From NCBI GenBank assembly GCA_958439205.1, contig OY288189.1, forward strand, positions 2,433,001 through 2,497,000: a stretch of 64,000 nucleotides of DNA. Reading direction: 5' to 3'. Shown one piece after another: positions 49,543-58,646 of this stretch (within the stretch, counting starts at the first letter, position 1; each line of letters starts with the position of its first letter). Position numbers and translations under genes: made by a program. The notes beneath the pieces were generated by a model that saw only the letters and a list, made by a program, of their open reading frames with translations, was not told the origin of the DNA and searched no databases. The stretch comes from an uncultured Allorhizobium sp. (GTDB lineage: Bacteria; Pseudomonadota; Alphaproteobacteria; Rhizobiales; Rhizobiaceae).

Positions 49543-50046
49543 TTACTGCTTCTTGCGGAAGGCGTCGAGCGAGACGACGGAGCCTTCCTTCTTCTCGTCG
49601 GCCTTGGCCGCTTCCGATTCCTCAGGCTTGGCGATGGCTTCGAGCGGGTAAGCGGTGATTTCAGCGTCGTTCTCTTCCTCGTCGGACAGTGGCACGTCGA
49701 ATTCGAGTTCGAAGTTCACGGATGGATCGTAGAAGCCGCGGATTGCGTTGAACGGGATCACCAGCTTTTCAGGCGTGTCGGAGAAGGACAGGCCGATCTC
49801 GAACAGGCTGTCGGTCACCTTGAGGTCCCAGAACTGGTGCTGGACGACGATCGTCATCTGCTCGGCATATTTGGCCTTCAGATGCTGCGAGATCCGCACG
49901 CCCGGTGCGCCGGTCAGGAAGGTGATGAAGAAGTGGTGGTCACCCGGCAGGCGGCCTGTCGCGGAAACCTCGGCCAAGACCTTGCGGATGACGCCGCGAA
50001 GAGCGTCCTGGGCCAGAATGTCGTAGCGAATGTGGTCGTGCCCCAT
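49543..50046 (-). CDS. sspB: ClpXP adaptor SspB (alpha type)
   Basis: SspB binds ssrA-tagged proteins and delivers them to the ClpXP protease. The 167-residue protein has the SspB fold region (FFITFLTGAPGVRISQHLK, VVQHQFWDLKV, FSDTPEKLVIPFNAIRGFYDPSVNF) and an unstructured acidic tail ending VVSLDAFRKKQ, which would be the ClpX-binding peptide. The start ATG follows a GGGATCTG-like sequence. It lies about 150 bases downstream of the split tmRNA gene on the same strand, linking tag synthesis and tag recognition genetically. Confidence 0.93.
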   Translation of the reverse strand: MGHDHIRYDILAQDALRGVIRKVLAEVSATGRLPGDHHFFITFLTGAPGVRISQHLKAKYAEQMTIVVQHQFWDLKVTDSLFEIGLSFSDTPEKLVIPFNAIRGFYDPSVNFELEFDVPLSDEEENDAEITAYPLEAIAKPEESEAAKADEKKEGSVVSLDAFRKKQ

Positions 50047-50209
50047 CAGATCCCTGCTTTCCTAATCATGCCGATTTCGACGGCTTATGCCATGACGCGA
50101 CGATGCGGAAAAGCCCCGACGCGTGAAACTGGTTTGACGAATGTACATCAAATCTGCGCCTGCGGGTAGCAGCGAAATCCGAGCAAAGTCATGCAGAAAG
50201 AGAAAGGAG

Positions 50210-50560
50210 GGAGTTAGGTGAAGGCTTCTGTTGCCAGGTGCCTTCGGACCCCGCCTTAAGGGGCTAACCCTAAGGACTTAGAGCGGGTTTCCCGCACCGC
50301 CATTAGGCAGCGAGAGCGTAACCCTTAGCGTTGTTGTCGTTTGCAACTACACTTGTGACCCGATAACGGCGGTATCATGCCGAGCAAAAGTTCGATCTTT
50401 ACGCCCTTGTCGATCCTATTTCGCCCCCATCAAAAGCCGGTCCGAAGAGACTTCGTCACCGACCGGTTTTTGGTGGAGGCGCCGGGTACCGCCCCCGGGT
50501 CCAATAGGTTTATTACACCGACCGTTTATTGCCATAGCCGGAGCAAGCCCCGGCATGGCT
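50210..50560 (-). ncRNA. ssrA: two-piece (circularly permuted) tmRNA precursor
   Basis: tmRNA rescues stalled ribosomes by adding a degradation tag. Read on the minus strand, the order is reversed from one-piece tmRNA, as in alphaproteobacteria: the acceptor piece comes first, ending CCTCCACCA with its 3' end at 50471; then an intervening hairpin (50429-50470); then the coding piece, whose 5' end GGGGGCGAAATAGG begins near 50428. The tag reading frame (50303-50344) encodes ANDNNAKGYALAA and a stop, so it ends in the LAA signal for ClpXP. The outer boundaries are estimated: the 5' end from the promoter, the 3' end from the loss of structure near 50210. This accounts for most of the 690-base gap between sspB and thyA. 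Confidence 0.93.
50303..50344 (-). other. tmRNA tag-peptide reading frame
   Basis: Thirteen codons plus TAA on the minus strand encode the tag ANDNNAKGYALAA, starting from the GCA resume codon after GTAGTT. The final LAA is the ClpX recognition end and the ANDN start fits SspB binding. Confidence 0.93.
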
Positions 50561-50589
50561 GATATAGGTGTTTCCTTACCCGATGAAAA
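50561..50589 (-). promoter_or_regulatory. candidate promoter of the tmRNA gene
   Basis: On the minus strand TTTTCA (50584-50589) and TATATC (50561-50566) are 17 bases apart, so transcription would start near 50555, just before the acceptor piece and a hairpin (GCCATGCCGG ...). The rest of the 155-base gap to thyA holds no recognised feature. Confidence 0.6.
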
Positions 50590-50744
50590 GAGGGCGGCCG
50601 CACAATCGGCGAGGTGCCCGTCAGCCCGAGATCCCGAACAACGGGATGTGCGGGCCTCTGCGGGGGATAAAGCTGGAAAACGCATTGGTTCGAGGCTCTC
50701 GCGGCGATATGATGTCGACGACAACGACTCGATGAATGGGATCC

Positions 50745-51539
50745 ATGCACCAGTATCACGACCTCCTCCGTCACGTTCTGGAGAACGGCAGCGACCGCGG
50801 TGATCGCACCGGAACGGGCACGCGTTCGGTCTTTGGCCACCAGATGCGATTCGATCTGGCCGACGGCTTTCCTGTCATCACGACGAAGCGGCTGCATCTG
50901 AAGTCGATCATCCACGAACTGCTCTGGTTCCTGAAGGGCGATACCAATATCGCCTATCTCAAGGAGAACGGTGTCAGCATCTGGGACGAATGGGCTGACG
51001 AAAATGGCGACCTCGGACCGGTCTACGGTGCGCAGTGGCGCTCCTGGCCTGATTACGATGGCGGGCATATCGATCAGATGGCCAAGCTCGTCGAGAGCAT
51101 CAAGACCAATCCGAATTCGCGCCGCCATATCGTCACCGCCTGGAACCCGGCGCTAGTCGACGAAATGGCGCTGCCGCCCTGCCACTGCCTGTTCCAGTTT
51201 TACGTGGCTGACGGCCGGCTCTCCTGCCAGCTTTACCAGCGCTCCGCCGACATATTCCTGGGCGTGCCATTCAACATCGCCTCCTATGCGCTGCTCACCC
51301 TGATGATGGCGCAGGTGACGGGGCTGGAGCCTGGCGACTTCGTTCACACGCTGGGTGACGCGCATCTCTACGCCAACCATTTCGACCAGGCGAAGCTGCA
51401 GCTGACGCGGACGCCGAAGGCGTTGCCGGTCATGAAACTCAATCCCGAGGTCCGGGATCTGTTTTCCTTCGCTTACGAGGATTTCACGCTGATCGGCTAT
51501 GAAGCCGATGCCAGCATCAAGGCACCGATCGCCGTCTAG
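50745..51539 (+). CDS. thyA: thymidylate synthase ThyA
   Basis: ThyA methylates dUMP to dTMP using methylene-tetrahydrofolate. The 264-residue protein has the same length as E. coli ThyA and its motifs: [31 protein letters not shown], the catalytic Cys146 in [30 protein letters not shown] and [13 protein letters not shown] use the ATG at 50745 ([15 protein letters not shown]); an ATG nine bases upstream is also in frame. folA follows after 22 bases; the two are functionally linked because ThyA consumes the folate that FolA regenerates. It diverges from ssrA. Confidence 0.97.
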   Translation: MHQYHDLLRHVLENGSDRGDRTGTGTRSVFGHQMRFDLADGFPVITTKRLHLKSIIHELLWFLKGDTNIAYLKENGVSIWDEWADENGDLGPVYGAQWRSWPDYDGGHIDQMAKLVESIKTNPNSRRHIVTAWNPALVDEMALPPCHCLFQFYVADGRLSCQLYQRSADIFLGVPFNIASYALLTLMMAQVTGLEPGDFVHTLGDAHLYANHFDQAKLQLTRTPKALPVMKLNPEVRDLFSFAYEDFTLIGYEADASIKAPIAV

Positions 51540-51561
51540 GCGAGGTGAAGGCATATCCGGC

Positions 51562-52083
51562 ATGGCTCCCGTCAAGATCGTCATCATCGTGGCCGTATCG
51601 CAGAACGGCATCATCGGCCGCGACGGCGACATGCCGTGGAAGCTATCGACGGATCTGAAGCGCTTCAAGGCGCTCAGCATGGGCAAGCCGCTGGTGATGG
51701 GGCGCAAGACTTTCGAATCCGTCGGATCGAAGCCTCTGCCTGGTCGCCCGCACGTCATCGTCAGCCGCAGTCAGAGCTTCGAAATGCCGGGGGTGGAAAC
51801 CGTCGGGAACCTCGAGGTAGGGATCGAGCGGGCCAGGGCGATCGCATCAGAGACTGGTTGTGAAGAGGTCTGCATTGTCGGCGGCGGAGAGATTTATCGC
51901 CAGGCATTGCCGCTTGCCGATGTGCTGCATGTCACGCATGTCGAGACGGTGGTCGACGGCGATACGTCTTTCCCGGAGATCGATCCGGTTGAATTCGATT
52001 TGATCGAGGAAACTGCAGTTCCGGCCGGCGAGAAGGACAATTATCCGACGCGCTACGCGATATACCGTCGCAGGGACCGCTGA
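51562..52083 (+). CDS. folA: dihydrofolate reductase
   Basis: Dihydrofolate reductase restores tetrahydrofolate after thymidylate synthesis. The 173-residue protein has IVAVSQNGIIGRDGDMPWKLSTDLKRF, the active-site acid in DMPWKL, VMGRKTFESVG, and EVCIVGGGEIYRQAL with the NADPH-binding glycines. The start ATG at 51562 is preferred because it gives a normal N-terminus; a longer frame begins inside thyA. It forms a thyA-folA operon with hflK further downstream. Confidence 0.95.
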   Translation: MAPVKIVIIVAVSQNGIIGRDGDMPWKLSTDLKRFKALSMGKPLVMGRKTFESVGSKPLPGRPHVIVSRSQSFEMPGVETVGNLEVGIERARAIASETGCEEVCIVGGGEIYRQALPLADVLHVTHVETVVDGDTSFPEIDPVEFDLIEETAVPAGEKDNYPTRYAIYRRRDR

Positions 52084-52236
52084 TAACGCAAAATTTGCCC
52101 TTTCCGCAGAAGAAGTTGCCCGCCTCGCGTTGAAAGGCGACACCGCGATACCTATAAACCTTTGGAACCTCATGCATGTCGGTCGATCGGCCAGCGGGCG
52201 GGGGACTTGGGAGCTTTTTACAGCAAAGAGGTATTG

Positions 52237-53370
52237 ATGCCCTGGAGCAATCAAAACGGCGGCGGCGGCGGTCCATGGGGCGGCGGCGGCGGCGGCGGTA
52301 ACAATCAGGGCCCCTGGGGGCAGGGGCCGAACCGGCCACGCGGCGGCGGTGGCGGCGGTGGCGGCAACCAGCCCCCGGATCTGGAGGATCTCATCCGCCG
52401 TGGTCAGGATCGTCTGAAGAACGTCGTGCCCGGCGGGTTCAACGGTGGCGCTTTCGTCATCATCGGTATCGTGCTTCTCGCCTTCTGGGCGATGCAGGCG
52501 GTCTATACCGTGCAGCCTGACGAGCGTGGCGTTGAACTTCGCTTCGGCAAGCCGAAGGATGAAGTGTCCATGCCGGGCCTGCACTTCCATCTCTGGCCGG
52601 TGGAATCCGTCGATATCGTCAAGGTTACGGAGCAGCAGCAGAATATCGGCAGCCGCCCGACCTCGAACAATCCCGGCGCTGGCCTGATGCTCAGCGGCGA
52701 CCAGAACATCGTGAGCGTTCAGTTCTCGGTGTTGTTCACGGTCTCCGACCCGCGGGCCTTCCTATTCAACCTCGAAGATCCGTCGCAGACGCTGCAGCAG
52801 GTTGCTGAAAGCGCGATGCGCGAAGTCGTCGGCCGTCGCCCTGCTCAGGACGTCTTCCGCGACAATCGTGAGGAGATCTCGACGCAGGTTCGCGCGATCA
52901 TCCAGGGCACCATGGACACCTATGGCGCCGGTATCGCGATCAACGCGGTTCCGATCGAAGACGCGGCCCCGCCGCGTGAAGTTGCCGAAGCCTTCGAAGA
53001 AGTGCAGCGCGCCCAGCAGGACGAAGACCGCTTCGTCGAAGAAGCCAACCAGTACGCCAACCAGCGTCTCGGTCAGGCCCGCGGTCAGGCAGCCCAGATC
53101 CGTGAAGAGGCAGCCGCCTACAAGGATCAGGTCGTCAAGGAAGCGGAAGGTGAGGCCCAGCGCTTCATCTCGATCTATGACGAATACGTCAAGGCGCCCG
53201 ACGTCACACGCCAGCGTATCTATCTGGAAACCATGGAGAACGTCCTGCGAAATTCGAACAAGGTGATCATCGACGAAAAGCAGGGGGTCGTGCCTTACCT
53301 GCCGCTCAACGAAATCACGCGCCAGCCCGGCAGCCAGCCTGCAGGCCAGTCGGCGACGGGAGGGAACTGA
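52237..53370 (+). CDS. hflK: FtsH-modulating membrane protein HflK
   Basis: HflK and HflC form a large prohibitin-like cage around the FtsH protease. The 377-residue protein has a Gly-rich, low-complexity N-terminus, one transmembrane helix (GAFVIIGIVLLAFWAMQAVY), the SPFH/band-7 domain starting TVQPDERGVELRFGKPKDE, and a helical region rich in Glu, Ala and Gln (EEVQRAQQDEDRFVEEANQY). The ATG at 52237 follows AAAGAGG; the longer frame at 52162 is not supported. hflC begins one base after its stop, so the pair is an operon. It follows folA by about 150 bases. Confidence 0.95.
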   Translation: MPWSNQNGGGGGPWGGGGGGGNNQGPWGQGPNRPRGGGGGGGGNQPPDLEDLIRRGQDRLKNVVPGGFNGGAFVIIGIVLLAFWAMQAVYTVQPDERGVELRFGKPKDEVSMPGLHFHLWPVESVDIVKVTEQQQNIGSRPTSNNPGAGLMLSGDQNIVSVQFSVLFTVSDPRAFLFNLEDPSQTLQQVAESAMREVVGRRPAQDVFRDNREEISTQVRAIIQGTMDTYGAGIAINAVPIEDAAPPREVAEAFEEVQRAQQDEDRFVEEANQYANQRLGQARGQAAQIREEAAAYKDQVVKEAEGEAQRFISIYDEYVKAPDVTRQRIYLETMENVLRNSNKVIIDEKQGVVPYLPLNEITRQPGSQPAGQSATGGN

Positions 53371-53371
53371 C

Positions 53372-54322
53372 ATGCAGAACCGTCTTCCCTACTTCCTCAT
53401 CGCCATCGGCGTCGCGCTCTTCTTCGTGTATTCGTCGATCTTCGTGGTCAACGAACGCGAGCAGGCGATCGTTCTTCGCTTCGGTCAGATCCAGGACGTG
53501 AAGGCCGAACCGGGCCTCTACTTCAAGCTGCCCTTTGCCTTCATGGATGCGGACCGCGTCCAGTATGTCGAGGATCGCGCACTGCGCTTCGACCTGCCCA
53601 ACATCCGTGTGCAGGTCCGTGGTGGCGCCTTCTACGAAGTCGACGCGTTTGCCGTCTACCGCATCACAGATGCCCGTCGCTTCCGCGAAACGGTGTCGGC
53701 CGATCGGGATGCCGCCGAATCGCGTCTGCGCACCCGTCTCGATGCAGCTCTCCGCCGCGTCTACGGTCTGCGTAACTTCGACGCTGCTCTGTCCGAAGAA
53801 CGCGGTTCGATGATGTCTGACGTCCGTAACGACCTCCAGGCCGCTGCCGAAAGCCTTGGTCTGCAGGTCACGGATGTCCGGATCCGCAGAACCGACCTCA
53901 CGCAGGAAGTCTCCCAGCAGACCTTCCAGCGCATGAAGGCCGAGCGTCTCGCCGAAGCCGAACTGATCCGCGCCCGTGGTAACGAAGAAAGCCAGCGTCG
54001 CCGCGCGATCGCCGACCGTCAGGTCGTCGAACTCCAGGCCGAAGCGCAGCGCGATTCGGAAATCCTGCGCGGTGAGGGCGATGCCCAGCGTAACAGCATC
54101 TTCGCCGATGCGTTCCAGCGGGATCCGAGCTTCTTCGAGTTCTATCGCTCGATGCGCGCCTATGTGGCGTCGATGAGCAACCAGGGCACGACGATGGTGC
54201 TTTCGCCGGACAGTGACTTCTTCCGCTTCTTCAACAGCGGCGTTGGCACTGGCGGAGCTGGACAGGTTCCGCCTGCCGCAGCACCGGCACCGGTGACGCC
54301 GCCGGCAGCTGTCGGCAACTGA
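53372..54322 (+). CDS. hflC: FtsH-modulating membrane protein HflC
   Basis: The partner of HflK in the FtsH-regulating complex. The 316-residue protein has an N-terminal transmembrane helix (YFLIAIGVALFFVYSSIFVV), the band-7 segment VVNEREQAIVLRFGQIQDVKAE, and a long helical tail with IRRTDLTQEVSQQTFQRMKAER and LAEAELIRARGNEESQRR. The Pro/Ala-rich C-terminus ends in VTPPAAVGN. It starts one base after hflK, and the DUF2065 gene follows after four bases. Confidence 0.95.
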   Translation: MQNRLPYFLIAIGVALFFVYSSIFVVNEREQAIVLRFGQIQDVKAEPGLYFKLPFAFMDADRVQYVEDRALRFDLPNIRVQVRGGAFYEVDAFAVYRITDARRFRETVSADRDAAESRLRTRLDAALRRVYGLRNFDAALSEERGSMMSDVRNDLQAAAESLGLQVTDVRIRRTDLTQEVSQQTFQRMKAERLAEAELIRARGNEESQRRRAIADRQVVELQAEAQRDSEILRGEGDAQRNSIFADAFQRDPSFFEFYRSMRAYVASMSNQGTTMVLSPDSDFFRFFNSGVGTGGAGQVPPAAAPAPVTPPAAVGN

Positions 54323-54326
54323 TACG

Positions 54327-54512
54327 ATGGATGACCTGTTCGCAGGGATCGCCATCTTTCTGATCATCGAGGGGCTGGCCTATGCGCTGGCCCCTCGTTT
54401 TCTTGTGCGGATGGCGCGGCTCCTGCCGCACATCCCCGAAGATCAATTGCGGCTCATCGGCCTCTCCACAATCACCCTTGGCGCAGCCATCCTGTGGTTT
54501 CTTCGCGGCTGA
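54327..54512 (+). CDS. DUF2065 small membrane protein
   Basis: A 61-residue protein with two transmembrane helices (AGIAIFLIIEGLAYALAP and LIGLSTITLGAAILWFL) joined by a short loop with LLPHIPEDQLR. This matches the DUF2065 family, seen near hflC in many proteobacteria and of unknown function. It lies four bases after hflC and 110 bases before the Do protease gene, so it is probably in the same operon. Confidence 0.9.
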   Translation: MDDLFAGIAIFLIIEGLAYALAPRFLVRMARLLPHIPEDQLRLIGLSTITLGAAILWFLRG

Positions 54513-54622
54513 CAAGATCTGGTCGCAAGCTGCGGATAGAGCTATTCCGGCAATTGTGATTTTCCCTTCTCCCAATCCGCCTTATGTTCAGTTCGACCCA
54601 AGACAACCCAGCGAGGAAGCCG

Positions 54623-56230
54623 ATGATGAAACCCGCCCGCACGTCGCGAATGATTCTGTCGGCCCTCCTCGTGGGAACGTCGCTGACTGTTGGCGCGGTG
54701 GGCGCTCCTGCTCCCGTTCACGCGCAGGGGCCAGATTCCGTGGCCGATCTCGCCAGCGGATTGCTGGGTGCCGTCGTCAACATCTCGACATCGCAGAGTG
54801 TCGCTGAAGAAGGCGAGGGACCGCTTCCGCAGGTTCCCGAAGGATCGCCCTTCCAGGAGCTGTTTGAAGACTTCTACAGGAACCGCGAGGGCGGTGAGCC
54901 CAACAGCAAGGTGAACTCGCTCGGTTCCGGCTTCGTCATCGACCCGACCGGTTTCATCGTGACCAACAACCACGTCATCGAGAATGCCGATGATATCGAA
55001 GTCATCTTCTCCGATGGCTCGAAACTGAAGGCCAAGCTGATCGGCACGGATACCAAGACCGACCTCTCGGTTCTCAAGGTCGAACCGCCACAGCCGCTGA
55101 CCTCGGTGAAGTTCGGTGATTCCCGCAAGATGCGGATCGGCGACTGGGTGATGGCGATCGGCAACCCGTTTGGGCTCGGTGGTTCGGTGACCGTCGGGAT
55201 CATTTCGGCCAGCGGCCGAAACATCAATGCCGGGCCTTACGACAACTTCATCCAGACGGATGCCGCGATCAACAAGGGCAATTCGGGCGGCCCTCTGTTC
55301 AACATGAGTGGCGAAGTCATCGGCATCAACACGGCGATCATCTCGCCGAGCGGCGGTTCGATCGGCATCGGCTTTGCCGTCCCGACGGAGCTTGCCGAGA
55401 ATATTGTCAACCAGTTGATCGAGTTCGGCGAGACGCGCCGCGGCTGGCTCGGCGTCCGAATCCAGCCCGTCTCCGACGAGGTGGCGACGAGCATGAATAT
55501 CGGCCGCGCCCGCGGCGCAATGATCAGCGGCGTTGTCGAGGGTGGCCCCGTCGCCAATGGCCCGATCCAGGTCGGCGACATCGTCACGAGCTTCAATGGC
55601 CGCGCCATCACTGAAACCCGGGACCTCACGCGTATAGTCGCGGAAAGCCCGATCGGTGAGCCGCTGGATGTGGTGATCATCCGTGACGGCAAGGAACAGA
55701 CGGTCAAGGTAACACTTGGACGTCTCGAGGACGACGAAGTCGCGAGCAACGAGACAGATCCGGAGACGACCGTCGAACCCAATGAAGAGGGCACGGCGCC
55801 CGATGGCGATACGCCGGGCGATCAGGCGACCCCGCCGAGCGACCAGCCCATGCCGGATGATCCGAACTCCGAAGCCGAGAGCGGCGAGGAGCCGGCGACA
55901 CCGCCACAGGACCAAGCCAGCGCTCCGGTGACTGAAGGCCTGATCGGCGTCGAACTCTCCGCGCTCGACGATGCCAATCGCGTCAGCTTCTCCATCGCCG
56001 AGGGTGTCGAGGGGGTTCTGATCACCCGTGTTCTTCCCGGCTCAAAGGCAGAGGGGAAGGGGCTCAAGGTCGGCGAGGTGATCGTCGAGGTCGCGCAAGA
56101 GTTCATGAAGACACCGCAGCAGGTGGCCGAAAAGCTCACCAGCATCAAAGGCGAGGGGCGCCGCAGCGGCTATCTGATGATCGCCGACAAGGATGGCAAC
56201 CTGCGTCTCGTCGCCGTGCCGCTCGAGTAG
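54623..56230 (+). CDS. Do-type periplasmic serine protease (DegP/DegQ family)
   Basis: A 535-residue periplasmic protease and chaperone for misfolded envelope proteins. It has a signal peptide (MILSALLVGTSLTVGAVGAPAPVHAQ), a trypsin-like domain with the complete triad His117 (TNNHVIENADD), Asp147 (TDLSVLKV) and Ser221 (NKGNSGGPLFN), then a first PDZ domain (GWLGVRIQPV) and, after a long acidic/Pro-rich linker, a second PDZ domain (GLIGVELSALDDANRV). I chose the ATG at 54623, after GAGGAAG; an upstream ATG at 54584 would add 13 residues. It ends the hflK-hflC cluster and converges on the next gene four bases later. Confidence 0.93.
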   Translation: MMKPARTSRMILSALLVGTSLTVGAVGAPAPVHAQGPDSVADLASGLLGAVVNISTSQSVAEEGEGPLPQVPEGSPFQELFEDFYRNREGGEPNSKVNSLGSGFVIDPTGFIVTNNHVIENADDIEVIFSDGSKLKAKLIGTDTKTDLSVLKVEPPQPLTSVKFGDSRKMRIGDWVMAIGNPFGLGGSVTVGIISASGRNINAGPYDNFIQTDAAINKGNSGGPLFNMSGEVIGINTAIISPSGGSIGIGFAVPTELAENIVNQLIEFGETRRGWLGVRIQPVSDEVATSMNIGRARGAMISGVVEGGPVANGPIQVGDIVTSFNGRAITETRDLTRIVAESPIGEPLDVVIIRDGKEQTVKVTLGRLEDDEVASNETDPETTVEPNEEGTAPDGDTPGDQATPPSDQPMPDDPNSEAESGEEPATPPQDQASAPVTEGLIGVELSALDDANRVSFSIAEGVEGVLITRVLPGSKAEGKGLKVGEVIVEVAQEFMKTPQQVAEKLTSIKGEGRRSGYLMIADKDGNLRLVAVPLE

Positions 56231-56234
56231 TGGT

Positions 56235-58607
56235 CTAAGCGTAGAGGCGCTGCACCGAGTCGCTGTTCTGTCGCAGGTAGTCTTCGAACTGGTCGATCGG
56301 CATCGGTCGGCCAACCAGGAAGCCCTGGATTTCGCCACAGTTCATTTGCCGTAGAAGGTCAAATTGCCCCTTCGTCTCGACGCCTTCGGCCGCAACACTC
56401 ATGCGCAGGTCGCGGGCGAGCTTTATGACCGATTCGACGATGGCGCGGCTGTCGGAGTTGGTCTCAAGATCGGAGATGAAGGACTGGTCGATCTTCAATT
56501 TGTCGAAGCGGTAGCGGCGCAGATAGCTCAGCGACGAGAAGCCGGTTCCGAAATCATCGAGTGCAATGCGCAAGCCAAGTCGCGACAGGGAAACGAGCGT
56601 TTCCTCGACGCCGAGCGTCGTTTCCATCAGCAGGCTTTCCGTCACTTCCAGCTCAAGGCGATGGGCGGGCAGTTCGTTCTGTTTGAGCGCCGTCTCGACG
56701 AGGGGTAGAAGACCGGGGCTCAAGAACTGGCGCGAAGACAGGTTGACCGCGATGCGGATGTGCTCAGGCCAGCGGACCGCATCCTTGCAGGCCTGTCGCA
56801 AGACCCAGCTGCCGATCGCGCCGATCTGTCCCGATTCTTCGGCAATCGGGATGAACTCGCCCGGACTGACCGAACCAAGGGTCGGATGGTTCCAGCGAAG
56901 GAGTGCTTCGGCGCAGACAACCCGGCGCGTCTGGGCGTCCACCAGCGGCTGATAGTTGACGGTAAGCCTCTCCTCGGCCATGGCCAGGGCCAGTTCCTGT
57001 TCGATGAGGCTGCGGCGGCGTGCTGCGGCATCCAGCGAGCTGTCAAAGAATCGGTATCGGTTACGTCCATCGGTCTTGGCGCGGTAAAGTGCCAAATCGG
57101 CGTTGCGCATCAGCTGGTCCGGGTCAATGCCATCGATCGGGGCACAGGCGATGCCGATGCTGACGCCGACATGGGCGGAACCACAGCGCAGGGTAAGCGG
57201 CTGCTGGAGCTTTTCGATGATCCGGGCCGCGAGGGTTGCCGCACTTTGCGGATCTTCCGTAGCGTGCAGGATGGCGAATTCGTCACCGCCGATGCGGGCT
57301 AGCGTGTCGGTCTCGCCGCGAAGCTGGCTCAGAATGCTGGCGACCGTGCGCAGCAGCTCGTCCCCGCCGGTATGGCCGAAATTGTCGTTGATCTGCTTGA
57401 AGCGGTCGAGATCCAGCACCAGCACCGAGAATGGATCACCGAAGCGTTCGTAGCGGGAGACGGCCCTTTCAAAATCCTCTGAAAGCAGGACACGGTTGCC
57501 GACTTCCGTCAGAGGGTCGTGGCGGGCCATGTGCTCGATGCGCAAACGGCTTTCGCGGCTTGCGGTCACATCGCGACCGACGCCCCTGTAGCCACTGAAG
57601 TTGCCTGCCTCATCATGCATGGCCTTGGCTGTCAGGGACCAGATCGCGAGCTCGCCGGCGAGTTCGACACAGATGTCCTGATCACGGAATGACTGCCGTG
57701 CAAGCAGGCTGGCGATGAAACTGTCCCGACTATCGAGGCCGTCCACACCAACCGCTGAAAATGGCATGATGGTGGTGATCGGGCGACCGAGCACCATGCC
57801 TTCGGGAACCTGAAGCTGATCATAGAAGCGCACGGAGGCGCGCTCGAGGTTGAAGTCGCGGTCGACGCCCCAAAGCCAGTCGGCGGCGTTTTCCTCGAAG
57901 TCATTCAGGAGAAGATTGATGACGGCACGTTGCTCGTCTGCGGCGATCTTAGCCCGGACGCGTTCCGTCAGGCTGCGGCAGACGGCAAGCGACGAGCGAA
58001 CGATGATGGCGGCGAAGATCAGATAAAGGACGAAGAGATAGGCGCCGACCATGGTGGGATCGCGCGACAATGCGAGTGCGGCACCCACTGCCATCGTGCC
58101 ACAGAAAACGATGGATGCTGGCGGTATGGTCGCCAGCGCGAACCCTCCACCCCCGGCCATGCCAACGGTGAGCGCGATCAGAACCATGCGCTGGGTTTCG
58201 TCGGCAGAATGATAGGCGGCGACGTCGAGTGCTGCCCAGAGACCGCTAAGGACGGCGGCATAGATGACTGCGCGGGTGGTTCCTTTAAGGCTTGCACGCT
58301 CCCGCGCGCCACGTTTGCGATGTCGCCACCACGAGGCACTGGTCGACAAGACGACTGCGAGGATCAGGCCGCAGATGACATAAACCTCTGTTGCGGACGG
58401 GCTTCCGTAGAAGACCAAAATCGTCAGGATCGCATTGCAGAGGTTGGCCGCCATCATCCAGGGCGTGCTGGTGCCGACGACCGAGAGCCGGACTGCGCGG
58501 ATACGGTCTGCCTCTTCCGCTGTCTGATCACCTTCTCCAAGGCGCAAGAAGCGGTCGAACATGCTTGCCGTCTGGGCCGCTATACGCGCGAGGACTGTTC
58601 TCTCCAT
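56235..58607 (-). CDS. membrane GGDEF/EAL cyclic di-GMP protein with PAS domain
   Basis: A 790-residue protein with about five transmembrane helices in the first 200 residues, then a PAS-type sensor (DRDFNLERASVRFYDQLQVP and GYRGVGRDVTASRE), a GGDEF domain with intact RIGGDEFAIL and an EAL domain with CAEALLRW and the QSFISDLETN metal-site region. Both catalytic motifs look intact, so it could make or break cyclic di-GMP depending on signals; the net activity is not predictable. The membrane part resembles the MHYT/7TM-like sensors only loosely. It faces the Do protease gene with only four bases between the stops. Confidence 0.9.
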   Translation of the reverse strand: MERTVLARIAAQTASMFDRFLRLGEGDQTAEEADRIRAVRLSVVGTSTPWMMAANLCNAILTILVFYGSPSATEVYVICGLILAVVLSTSASWWRHRKRGARERASLKGTTRAVIYAAVLSGLWAALDVAAYHSADETQRMVLIALTVGMAGGGGFALATIPPASIVFCGTMAVGAALALSRDPTMVGAYLFVLYLIFAAIIVRSSLAVCRSLTERVRAKIAADEQRAVINLLLNDFEENAADWLWGVDRDFNLERASVRFYDQLQVPEGMVLGRPITTIMPFSAVGVDGLDSRDSFIASLLARQSFRDQDICVELAGELAIWSLTAKAMHDEAGNFSGYRGVGRDVTASRESRLRIEHMARHDPLTEVGNRVLLSEDFERAVSRYERFGDPFSVLVLDLDRFKQINDNFGHTGGDELLRTVASILSQLRGETDTLARIGGDEFAILHATEDPQSAATLAARIIEKLQQPLTLRCGSAHVGVSIGIACAPIDGIDPDQLMRNADLALYRAKTDGRNRYRFFDSSLDAAARRRSLIEQELALAMAEERLTVNYQPLVDAQTRRVVCAEALLRWNHPTLGSVSPGEFIPIAEESGQIGAIGSWVLRQACKDAVRWPEHIRIAVNLSSRQFLSPGLLPLVETALKQNELPAHRLELEVTESLLMETTLGVEETLVSLSRLGLRIALDDFGTGFSSLSYLRRYRFDKLKIDQSFISDLETNSDSRAIVESVIKLARDLRMSVAAEGVETKGQFDLLRQMNCGEIQGFLVGRPMPIDQFEDYLRQNSDSVQRLYA

Positions 58608-58646
58608 GGCGCAGTTTTTAGCAGCTATATTTTAAGTCGGCGTAAA

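Noticed and set aside
50526..51128. 200-codon minus-strand frame across the ssrA promoter and thyA
   Set aside because: It overlaps the tmRNA promoter and runs antisense through the thyA active-site region; no recognisable product.
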